From positions 62,001 through 126,000 of the forward strand of contig CAIZWN010000035.1 in assembly GCA_903936705.1 (NCBI GenBank): a DNA stretch of 64,000 bases, read 5' to 3'. The notes under the pieces were generated by a model. That model did no database searches. It saw nothing but the letters and a program-made list of their open reading frames with translations, and was not told the DNA's origin. Positions 1-6,985 of this stretch are shown piece by piece. Numbering within the stretch: the stretch's first letter is position 1; the number at the start of each line of letters is the position of its first letter. Source of the stretch: an uncultured Myxococcales bacterium. Its GTDB lineage: Bacteria; Myxococcota_A; UBA9042; DTJE01. The position numbers and the translations under genes were made by a program.

Positions 1-420
1 GCACGCCTCGGGTCGCTGCCCGAAACTGCCGCCCTCGACCGAGACCCTTGTTCCAACTTCGTCCTCGGTCCGTCTCGTCACCAGCGAAAAGCGCGACACC
101 GACGCAATGGACGGCAACGCCTCACCCCGGAATCCCATGGTCCTGATAACGTCCAGGTCCGATGATTGGGCGATCTTGCTGGTTGCATGACGTCGCAGCG
201 CCAGAACGGCCTCGTCCGCAGACATGCCGCCACCGTCGTCCACAACCCTGACGCGCGCCAGGCCGCCACGATCAGCCTCAACTACAATGCGTGTCGCGCC
301 GGCGTCGATGGCGTTTTCCAACAACTCCTTGACTACCGAAGCGGAATTTTCGACAACCTCGCCGGCTGCGATCTGGTTGATGAGGTCATCTGGCAGAACC
401 CGAATGCGGGACGTATTCAT
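1..420 (-). CDS. mutL: DNA mismatch repair protein MutL, N-terminal part (cut by window edge)
   Basis: MutL is the GHKL-family ATPase that links MutS mismatch recognition to strand incision. The minus-strand reading frame begins with ATG at 418-420 and runs open to the window edge, giving the first 140 residues. It starts [20 protein letters not shown] and carries the family's ATP-binding motifs in order: motif I with the catalytic Glu in [14 protein letters not shown] (about residues 29-42), DDGGGM (61-66), and TMGFRGEAL (94-102). No Shine-Dalgarno sequence precedes the ATG; a promoter-like pair ends 6 bases upstream, so the mRNA may be leaderless. The gene is divergent from dnaB. The C-terminal part lies outside the window, so the endonuclease motif cannot be judged. 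Confidence 0.95.
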   Translation of the reverse strand, partial: MNTSRIRVLPDDLINQIAAGEVVENSASVVKELLENAIDAGATRIVVEADRGGLARVRVVDDGGGMSADEAVLALRRHATSKIAQSSDLDVIRTMGFRGEALPSIASVSRFSLVTRRTEDEVGTRVSVEGGSFGQRPEAC

Positions 421-426
421 GCGGCG

Positions 427-455
427 AAGGTACGGCCTGCAGCGCCGGGCGTCAA
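427..455 (-). promoter_or_regulatory. Predicted sigma-70 promoter of mutL
   Basis: On the minus strand TTGACG (450-455) is followed after 17 bases by TACCTT (427-432), and the mutL ATG begins 6 bases further. The -35 matches 5 of 6 and the -10 only 3 of 6 consensus bases. The expected transcription start falls on the start codon. Confidence 0.35.
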
Positions 456-483
456 CGGTCTCTCCAACTTGCAGCCGAGGTCC

Positions 484-513
484 TTGACCGGCGGGCAACG
501 GGGCCGGTATTCT
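484..513 (+). promoter_or_regulatory. Predicted sigma-70 promoter of dnaB
   Basis: TTGACC (484-489), 18 bases, TATTCT (508-513), then 7 bases to the dnaB ATG at 521. The match is 5 of 6 and 4 of 6. No Shine-Dalgarno-like sequence lies between the promoter and the ATG, so the transcript is probably leaderless. Confidence 0.45.
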
Positions 514-520
514 CGCCGCC

Positions 521-1924
521 ATGAACAGGAAACGCACCGCTGGCGGAACTGATGCATTGACGCTGAACATCCGTCCTGGAGAAGTGCCGCCGCCCAGCAG
601 TCCCGAGGCTGAAACCGCCTTGCTGGGCACGATTCTTGTGGACCAGACAGCATTTCCATCGGCGGCGGAACATATTCGGTCGGAGGATTTTTTCGCACCG
701 GCCCACCAGGCTATTTTCGATGCCATGACCCGTCTGTTCGAAATCGGGTCAGGCATTGATCCAGTAACGGTCGCCAACGCGCTGAGGACCCACGGGCAGC
801 TAGAGGCAGCGGGTGGAATGGCCCGACTGTCCGCGCTGATCAACGATGCCGCACCATCGACCTCGGCCGAACACTTCGCGAAGATCGTCAAGGACAAGGC
901 GCTGGTCCGGAACATGATCGCCACCGCCAGCGCCATCGTTTCCGAAGGTTACGGGGCCGAACTGGAACCCAAGGAGTTTCTGGACCGCGCCGAATCGAAG
1001 CTGTTCGCGGCAGGCGAGGCGCGACCGACCGGGACCATCAAGCGCCTGGATGAGGCGCTGGATGCGGCCATGTCCCGCATCGAACACCAGTACCTGCATC
1101 GCACCCATACGACAGGCATACCTACCGGATATCGCCATCTTGACGGCAAGTTGCTGGGACTTCAGAAATCCGATCTGATCATCATTGCGGCCCGCCCGTC
1201 GATGGGAAAGACATCCTTCGCCCTGAACCTGGCCCTCAACGCATCGCGTGCCGAACCACACCATCGGACGCTGTTCTGTTCACTTGAGATGTCCGAGCCG
1301 CAAATCACCGACCGCCTGCTGTGCATCCAGTCAATGGTCGAATCGGGGCGCATCCGCAAGGGCTGGCTGGTCCCGGCCGAACTGGAACACCTGCGATCGA
1401 CCAGGGAATTCATGCGGGACATCCCGATGTACATCGACGATTCGCCCAAGCTGACGGTTTTGGAACTGCGGGCAAAGGCCCGTCGAATGGCCAGACGCGA
1501 CGGCCTGGACCTGGTAATGGTTGACTACCTCCAGTTGATGGACCCGACCGACAAGAAAGTCAGCCGAGAACAGCAGATCAGCGAGATTTCACGGTCGCTG
1601 AAGGCACTTGCAAAGGAATTGCAGATTCCGGTCGTGGCGCTGTCCCAGTTGTCACGCGCCCCGGAACAGCGCCCAGGCAAGGATAAACGGCCGATCCTTT
1701 CGGACCTTCGTGAATCTGGAGCTATCGAACAGGACGCGGACGTCGTCATGTTTCTTTACCGTCCGGAATACTACGAACGCGAGGCGACGAAGGAAGAGGA
1801 CCGGAACGTCCTGGAAATCATTGTTGCCAAGCAACGAAACGGCCCCACGGGCAAGGTCAGGCTGACCTTCCGACCAGACACGATGACTGTTGCCGATCGC
1901 GAAGAAGAGGCCACTGAAGACTGA
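521..1924 (+). CDS. dnaB: Replicative DNA helicase DnaB
   Basis: Hexameric 5'-3' helicase that unwinds DNA at the replication fork and loads primase. The 467-residue product has the usual length. An N-terminal DnaB domain (about 24-125, starting near [12 protein letters not shown]) is followed by a linker and a RecA-like C-terminal ATPase. Walker A reads ARPSMGKT (224-231), Walker B is in LVMVDYLQL, and the conserved ALSQLSR and [14 protein letters not shown] segments follow. The final P-loop Gly of the common ARPGMGKT form is Ser, which is tolerated. ATG at 521 is the only start giving the full N-domain; it lacks a ribosome binding site. It is convergent with the HAD-like gene downstream. 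Confidence 0.96.
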   Translation: MNRKRTAGGTDALTLNIRPGEVPPPSSPEAETALLGTILVDQTAFPSAAEHIRSEDFFAPAHQAIFDAMTRLFEIGSGIDPVTVANALRTHGQLEAAGGMARLSALINDAAPSTSAEHFAKIVKDKALVRNMIATASAIVSEGYGAELEPKEFLDRAESKLFAAGEARPTGTIKRLDEALDAAMSRIEHQYLHRTHTTGIPTGYRHLDGKLLGLQKSDLIIIAARPSMGKTSFALNLALNASRAEPHHRTLFCSLEMSEPQITDRLLCIQSMVESGRIRKGWLVPAELEHLRSTREFMRDIPMYIDDSPKLTVLELRAKARRMARRDGLDLVMVDYLQLMDPTDKKVSREQQISEISRSLKALAKELQIPVVALSQLSRAPEQRPGKDKRPILSDLRESGAIEQDADVVMFLYRPEYYEREATKEEDRNVLEIIVAKQRNGPTGKVRLTFRPDTMTVADREEEATED

Positions 1925-1958
1925 CGGTCGCCTCCAGTCAGAGTTTGCAAACCGTCAG
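1921..1958. terminator. Inverted repeat spanning two convergent stop codons
   Basis: CTGACGGT (1921-1928) and its exact complement ACCGTCAG (1951-1958) form an 8-bp stem around a 22-base loop that itself holds the palindrome GTTTGCAAAC (1943-1952). The stem contains the stop codons of both dnaB and the convergent HAD-like gene. There is no U-run, so this is a candidate bidirectional terminator or mRNA 3'-end structure, not a classic intrinsic terminator. Confidence 0.35.
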
Positions 1959-3064
1959 TACATGTTGTTGTCGGAACTGCGCATCCGCGGCCGCTCGGAA
2001 AGAACACGCAGCAACTGTGCGGGTTCGCCGATCACGAAGTCGGCGCCCTTCTCCTTCTGGGTAACCAGAATCTTCTTGTCCAGACCGAAGGCCACGCCGA
2101 TTACCGTCATCCGGTAGCGCTCCTTCAGCATCTGGAATGTTCGTCCGTCACGCGCCGAATTGCCGACATAGCCGATGCGCACCAACTGCTCGATGCCCTC
2201 CATGGCGCGCACGCGCTCGATGGCCTCGGTGATTCGCGTCGTATAGTCCGCGCTGCTGGCGCCGCCTACGCCCAGGTTGCGAATCCAGGTCACTTCCTCT
2301 TGGTCGGCCATCCCCATGCCCATCGCATCCTGGCTGACGATCGAATCAACCATGCCGCCAATACCGATGTTGTGCAGGACGAACTGGGCCTCGGCCTGGG
2401 TCCGCGAAGTCAGCACTGCGAAGGGACAGCGCTTGCGCATCTGCAGCAGGTCGTCAGGGTCAAGCCACGATGATTCCAGGCGAATCGCTCCGTCGCCGTT
2501 GACGAATTGGCGGGCACGCCCGTACTCCTTCGTGAACAACTCCTCGCCCAGGTAGACCTCGGCCAGGACGCGCTTGACCAGGTTGTCCATCATGATGTGG
2601 CCCTCGGAAAGGACCATCCACCGGTAAGGGAATTTCAGCCTGGGGAAGCCCCTCTTGCCGCCGCCCTTGCTGCGCAGCACCTTGCCGAACTCGACCATGT
2701 TCTTGCGATCGGCCAGATCTCCCAGGGAATCGACAACGCGACCACTTTCGCGCACCCTGTCCAGGAGATCCCTTCCGTCGTACCCCCCGAATTCGTCCTC
2801 ATCGATCTCGCCTGACAGGTACTGGATCGCGTTCGCCAGCAGCGCATGCATGACGTCAACATCGGAATCGAAGTCGTTGGCCTCAGCGAAGCCCTTGACA
2901 TCGTCAATGGTGTAAACCGGCCCGCCCTCGGGCCTCACGCCAATAAGCGACGTCAGGTACGTGTCCACACCCCGACTGATGGCCGTGCCCAGACTGATCG
3001 ACTGGTCAATCAGGGCATCCTCCATGTCAAAAATCAGCATGTCGTAGTTCGAGGGAAGCGCCAT
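1955..3064 (-). CDS. HAD-superfamily protein with altered catalytic motifs
   Basis: 369 residues, starting at an ATG (3062-3064) that has GGAGGA eight bases upstream; a longer reading would add nine residues without a ribosome site. The N-terminus reads MLIFDMEDALIDQS, the position of HAD motif I (DxD), followed by a long helical cap insertion, a motif II-like VLTSRTQAEAQ and a motif IV-like YVGNSARDGRTF. Active HAD phosphatases have Asp two residues after the nucleophile and an acidic pair in motif IV. Here these are Glu and Asn...Asp, so catalysis may be weak, changed or lost. The overall pattern resembles the HAD half of the HisC fusion in this window (60883-62628). It lies 100 bp downstream of frr on the same strand. 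Substrate unknown. Confidence 0.75.
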   Translation of the reverse strand: MALPSNYDMLIFDMEDALIDQSISLGTAISRGVDTYLTSLIGVRPEGGPVYTIDDVKGFAEANDFDSDVDVMHALLANAIQYLSGEIDEDEFGGYDGRDLLDRVRESGRVVDSLGDLADRKNMVEFGKVLRSKGGGKRGFPRLKFPYRWMVLSEGHIMMDNLVKRVLAEVYLGEELFTKEYGRARQFVNGDGAIRLESSWLDPDDLLQMRKRCPFAVLTSRTQAEAQFVLHNIGIGGMVDSIVSQDAMGMGMADQEEVTWIRNLGVGGASSADYTTRITEAIERVRAMEGIEQLVRIGYVGNSARDGRTFQMLKERYRMTVIGVAFGLDKKILVTQKEKGADFVIGEPAQLLRVLSERPRMRSSDNNMY

Positions 3065-3164
3065 GACGTTCGTCCTCCAGGCAAGAATCACTGCGGTCAG
3101 CGGATACTGAACATCGGCAGCGCGTAGGCCAAAAAAAGGAGGGGGAGTGCCGGCCGATGACGAC

Positions 3165-3713
3165 CTAGAACTCCATGATCTCCTTTTCCTTCTTCGCGGC
3201 GGTGTCGTCAGCCAACTTCACGAAACGCTCGGTTTCCTTGTCTATCTTCTCAAGCCCTTTCTTCTTGGCATCCTCGGCGAGCCCTTCGGCTTTTTCCAGC
3301 CTGGACCTGGCATCGCGACGCAGGTTACGAATCGCGATCTTGGCATCCTCGGTCAGGCGCTTGATCTGCTTGACCAGATCCTTTCGACGGTCCGTGGTCA
3401 ACGGCGGAATCGGCAGTCGTACGATGTCTCCATCGTTCGACGGCGTGAGTCCCAAGTCGGCGTTTGCCAAGGCCTTCTCGATGTGCACGATAAGTTTCTT
3501 GTCCCACGGGCGAATCATGATCATTCGCGCATCAGGCACGGTCAGCGCCGCGACCTGGGACAGCGGGGTCGGCACGCCATAGTGTTCGACCTTGATCCCT
3601 TCCAGGATGGCCAGGTTCGCCCGACCCGTCCTCACGCGCGTCAGTTCCTTGTCGAAACTCTCGATTGCCTTCTTGAAACTGCCATCCAGTTCCTTGACCG
3701 TAGCATCGATCAT
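3165..3713 (-). CDS. frr: Ribosome recycling factor
   Basis: RRF splits the post-termination ribosome together with EF-G. The 182-residue length is typical. It shows the family's two-domain pattern: a long helical hairpin and a small beta domain, with the conserved TGRANLAIL and the C-terminal DARSRLEKAEG stretch. Its ATG overlaps the pyrH stop codon as ATGA (3710-3713), so it is translationally coupled and is the last classical member of the rpsB-tsf-pyrH-frr operon. Confidence 0.96.
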   Translation of the reverse strand: MIDATVKELDGSFKKAIESFDKELTRVRTGRANLAILEGIKVEHYGVPTPLSQVAALTVPDARMIMIRPWDKKLIVHIEKALANADLGLTPSNDGDIVRLPIPPLTTDRRKDLVKQIKRLTEDAKIAIRNLRRDARSRLEKAEGLAEDAKKKGLEKIDKETERFVKLADDTAAKKEKEIMEF

Positions 3714-4456
3714 CGTCCTTCCTCCTGTTCCACCCGCGTCCCAACCGGCTCGCCCCTAAGTACGCGCGCCAGGTTTCCCGGGGTCCGGATGTTGAAGACC
3801 ATCAGCGGCAGCCTGTGTTCACGGCACAGGGCTATGGCCGTCGCATCCATCACACCCAACCCGCGCTCAAGGACCTCGGAATACGTGACGGTATCATACA
3901 AACTGGCCGAGGGATTCGTCACGGGGTCGGCGGTGTAGACACCATCGACCTTCGTGCCCTTCAGGATTGCGTCGGCCTTGATCTCCAGCGCACGCAAGAC
4001 AGCGGCAGTGTCGGTCGAGAAAAACGGGTGGCCCGTGCCGGCGGCAAGTATTACCACGCGCCCCTTTTCCATGTGGCGGATTGCTCGCCGCCGAATGAAA
4101 GGTTCCGCAACCTGCGGCATCTGCAGCGCGGTCATTACCCTCGTGGGCTGGCCCATTCTCTCCAGCACGTCGCTGAACACCAGCGCATTCATCACTGTGG
4201 CCAGCATGCCTACGGTGTCAGCCGTCGCACGATCAAACTGGCGCCCTACATCCGAAACACCGCGAAAGTAGTTGCCGCCTCCGATCACGATGGCCACGTT
4301 GGCGCCAATGTCCAGCGCGTTCTTCACCTCGCTGGCAAAGCGGGTCACGACTTCGGCATCTACCCCGGCCGACCTGGCCCCCATCAGGGCCTCACCGGAC
4401 AGCTTCAGAAGGACGCGTCGAAACGCCAGCGTACCCGTCCCGGATGTCGGATCCAT
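3710..4456 (-). CDS. pyrH: Uridylate kinase (UMP kinase)
   Basis: Phosphorylates UMP to UDP; member of the amino acid kinase fold family. The core begins FRRVLLKLSGEAL and carries IVIGGGNYFRG, the DTVGMLATVMNAL segment and AGTGHPFFSTDTAA, all hallmark PyrH motifs. Two ATGs are adjacent (4459 and 4456); the second has GAGG six bases upstream and gives 248 residues, the expected size. A longer open frame overlaps tsf and is not needed. It lies between tsf (73-base gap) and frr (ATGA overlap). Confidence 0.95.
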   Translation of the reverse strand: MDPTSGTGTLAFRRVLLKLSGEALMGARSAGVDAEVVTRFASEVKNALDIGANVAIVIGGGNYFRGVSDVGRQFDRATADTVGMLATVMNALVFSDVLERMGQPTRVMTALQMPQVAEPFIRRRAIRHMEKGRVVILAAGTGHPFFSTDTAAVLRALEIKADAILKGTKVDGVYTADPVTNPSASLYDTVTYSEVLERGLGVMDATAIALCREHRLPLMVFNIRTPGNLARVLRGEPVGTRVEQEEGR

Positions 4457-4529
4457 CATGCACCTCGCGGGCTGGAACGTGGCAGCGAACGGCGCGACGA
4501 ACATGCGGTAAGCCGCGCCAACGAAACGG

Positions 4530-5129
4530 TCACAGGCCTTCGCCCAGATTGTAGCGGACGAAACGCCTGACCCGAATGTTTTCGCCACAGCGACCGATGA
4601 CATCTGTCAGCAAGTCGCGTACGGTCTTGGAATCGTCGCGAATATAGGTCTGTTCCATCAGGCAGATCTCGCCGTACCATTTGGCCAACTTGCCCTCGAC
4701 AATGCGGGCCAAAACCTCGGCAGGCTTCTTGGTCTCGCCCAGCTGGGCCAGGGCGATCTCCTTCTGCTTCTCGACCAGCTCCGCGGGAACCTCCTCGCGA
4801 ACAACGTAGGTCGGCGACATCGCGGCAATCTGCAGGCAGATTTCTTTCACGAAACCATTGAAATCATCCGAGCGCGCAACAAAGTCGGTCTCGCTGTTGA
4901 TTTCCACCAGGACGCCAAGCCGCCCCTCGCCGTGAATGTAGGACGCTATCTTGCCGTCCTTGGCATCGCGACTGACCTTCTTCACGGCCACGGCGGCGTT
5001 GCGCTTCTTCAGCCACTCGATGGCTTTCTCCATGTTGCCATCGGACCCTTCCAGCGCGTTCTTGCAATCCAGGATGCCGGCGCCGGTCATGCTACGCAGT
5101 TCCTTCACCATTTCGCTGCTGACGGCCAT
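4530..5129 (-). CDS. tsf: Elongation factor Ts (short form)
   Basis: Guanine nucleotide exchange factor for EF-Tu. The 199-residue product is the short form of the family, with the N-terminal UBA-like domain (VKELRSMTGAGILDCKNAL) and one core subdomain containing NSETDFVARSDDF, the TDFV motif that contacts EF-Tu. It ends with the conserved CGENIRVRRFVRY stretch. The ATG has AGAGGAGG six bases upstream. It lies 111 bases downstream of rpsB in the same operon. Confidence 0.96.
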   Translation of the reverse strand: MAVSSEMVKELRSMTGAGILDCKNALEGSDGNMEKAIEWLKKRNAAVAVKKVSRDAKDGKIASYIHGEGRLGVLVEINSETDFVARSDDFNGFVKEICLQIAAMSPTYVVREEVPAELVEKQKEIALAQLGETKKPAEVLARIVEGKLAKWYGEICLMEQTYIRDDSKTVRDLLTDVIGRCGENIRVRRFVRYNLGEGL

Positions 5130-5240
5130 GGAAACCTCCTCTGGTGCTCGCTATCCAAATATTGTTGTGCCGGCCTGGTAAAACAGCCTTTTGCCGGCCG
5201 GGGCGGGGAACCGGCAGGTCGAATCCCCGCCCTCCGTTTC

Positions 5241-6035
5241 TCAGTTCTCGGTCGCCTCGCTCGCCGGGCGCGCACCGCGGAAAACGACCTCGGGGCCGGG
5301 TCCATCGGCAGGAGCCGAGGAGGCCGCCTCCCAACTGTCGTTTTCGCCCTTGCGGACCTGGCTGGCCTCGAGGCAGGCGTCGGCAAACGAGGTCATCATC
5401 AGTCGGATCGACCGGATGGCGTCGTCGTTACCCGGAATGACGTACGTGATGTTGTCGGGATCGCAGTTGGTATCCACCAGTGCGACTACCGGAATACCGA
5501 TGCGGTTGGCCTCGCGAACCGCAATCTTTTCGCGGTTCGGGTCGATTACCACCATGGCGCCCGGCAGCCCGTTCAGGTGCCGCAGGCCACGCAGGTTCTT
5601 CAGCATCTTGACCTGCTCCTTCTCCAGCCGAACGACCTCCTTCTTCTGGAGGCGCTCGACCGATCCCTCGGCCAGCAGGGCATCGATATCATTCAATCGC
5701 TCGAGCGACTTGCGCATCGTCACGAAGTTGGTCAGCGTACCTCCCAACCAGCGATTGGTGACGTAGGGCATGCGGGCGCGCTTGGCTTCTTCCTCTACGA
5801 CCAACTGTGCCTGGGGCTTGGTCCCGACAAACAGGACGGGATCGCCGTCAGCCACGCAGCGGGTCAGGAAGCCCAGAGCCTCGTTCAACAGCTTGACGGT
5901 CTTCTGAAGATCGACAATATGGATGCCGTTGCGGGCGCCGAAAATGAAATTCTTCATCTTCGGGTTCCAGCGCTTGGTCCGGTGTCCGAAGTGGACGCCG
6001 TTCTCCAGCAGGTCACGCAGGGTAATGTTCGGCAT
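5241..6035 (-). CDS. rpsB: 30S ribosomal protein S2
   Basis: S2 binds the 30S head-body junction. The 264 residues start MPNITLRDLLENGVHFGH and include the conserved GHRTKRWNPKMK, FVGTKPQAQ, NRWLGGTLTNF and DPNREKIAVREANR segments. The C-terminus carries a variable tail after about residue 230. The ATG (6033-6035) has GGAGG nine bases upstream. It is the first gene of the rpsB-tsf-pyrH-frr operon. Confidence 0.97.
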   Translation of the reverse strand: MPNITLRDLLENGVHFGHRTKRWNPKMKNFIFGARNGIHIVDLQKTVKLLNEALGFLTRCVADGDPVLFVGTKPQAQLVVEEEAKRARMPYVTNRWLGGTLTNFVTMRKSLERLNDIDALLAEGSVERLQKKEVVRLEKEQVKMLKNLRGLRHLNGLPGAMVVIDPNREKIAVREANRIGIPVVALVDTNCDPDNITYVIPGNDDAIRSIRLMMTSFADACLEASQVRKGENDSWEAASSAPADGPGPEVVFRGARPASEATEN

Positions 6036-6475
6036 GGGTCGGTTCCTCCGTTATCGCGGGACCCCGACATTGCGGGACCCGCCCTCCATCCCCTTCCGAC
6101 GCCGGTAGCGCCACGGATTAGCGGGGATGTGTGATCTCTTCCGACGCACTGTGCGACGAAAGGCGCGGTTAACTACCACAAATCGACGTTGGGCGCAAGG
6201 GGTCGTTTCCGCCAGGGACGATCTATTCGAGCGAGATGAACACGCCAGCTTGGACCGACTTCCGAGCTTCGCACCGCGCCCGCAGCCACGATAGCTGTCG
6301 ATGTCTCCATATGTGGTGTAGAGAATTCTACACTTGTGCGAGTCGTGGTCTCCCCCGCCGGGAAGTTGGATCCGTGCAAATATTGATAGTTACAGGCGTA
6401 TCAACAGATGTCAGTCCCTGGCACAGCCTCTGCAACATCCATCGGCGTCCCGAAAAATAGTGGGACACTGGAAAG
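6036..6475. other. 440-bp gap between rpsB and the kinase remnant
   Basis: No convincing gene is present on either strand. The region must hold the rpsB promoter (minus strand), but no good -35/-10 pair could be picked. It contains a short dyad at 6316-6333 (listed separately) and an imperfect 7-bp inverted repeat near 6139-6156, upstream of rpsB. The high-AT patch at about 6300-6440 stands out from the surrounding coding DNA. Confidence 0.5.
6316..6333. promoter_or_regulatory. 18-bp dyad, possible operator
   Basis: GTGTAGA, 4 bases (GAAT), TCTACAC: a perfect 7-bp inverted repeat in noncoding DNA between rpsB and the kinase remnant. It could be a transcription-factor site or a small hairpin. 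No partner is known. Confidence 0.3.
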
Positions 6476-6913
6476 GTGCTGGAGATGGTTCTTTACCTCG
6501 TCGTCGGCGTGGTCACCGGCACCCTTGTCGACCTTGAACGGCGGCAAAGGGCGCGATCGGACGCAATCGCGGCTGAACTTCAGGCCGCGATGAACCGGAT
6601 GCGCCTGATGGAACAGGAAGTGATCCGCGCCGGGCGCCTGTCGGCGTTGGGCGAACTGACTGCCGGTTTGGCCCACGAGATCCGCAACCCCCTAGGGTCT
6701 CTGAAGGGGACGGCCCAGATCCTTGGGGACGAGATCGCGGAAGGATCGCCACGTCGACGCATGCTGGAACTGCACCTGTCCGAAATCGACCGACTGGGCG
6801 CAATGCTTGATCGATTTCTTGCCTTTGCCCGGCCCGAGGCGCTTGCTCTGAAGGCTTGTATCGCTGGACGCAACTTTCACGTGCCGGGGGACCTGATTCA
6901 CGCGCTGCCTTGA
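6476..6913 (+). pseudogene. Histidine kinase remnant (HisKA dimerisation domain only)
   Basis: An open frame of 145 residues whose first 20 look like the last membrane helix of a sensor kinase (MVLYLVVGVVTGTLVD is nearly all hydrophobic). A HisKA domain follows with the phospho-acceptor His in AHEIRNPLGSLKGTAQIL (about residues 68-85) and the second helix ending FLAFARPEAL. Similarity then stops. No HATPase_c domain is present in any frame before the next gene, and no sensor part lies upstream. The frame ends within the -35 box of the downstream C25 gene. It looks like a gene truncated at both ends, though a short expressed HisKA protein is possible. Confidence 0.7.
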
Positions 6914-6938
6914 CTCGGGATTACTCGACCTGGATACT
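6910..6938 (+). promoter_or_regulatory. Predicted sigma-70 promoter of the C25 peptidase gene
   Basis: TTGACT (6910-6915), 17 bases, GATACT (6933-6938); 5 of 6 and 4 of 6 matches. The stop codon of the kinase remnant lies inside the -35 hexamer. A strong hairpin, GCCGGG-TTTGG-CCCGGC (6945-6961), starts at about the predicted +1 and would cap the 5' end of the mRNA. Confidence 0.4.
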
Positions 6939-6985
6939 CGTTCTGCCGGGTTTGGCCCGGCTTCCTTGCAAGTTACGGAGACCGC

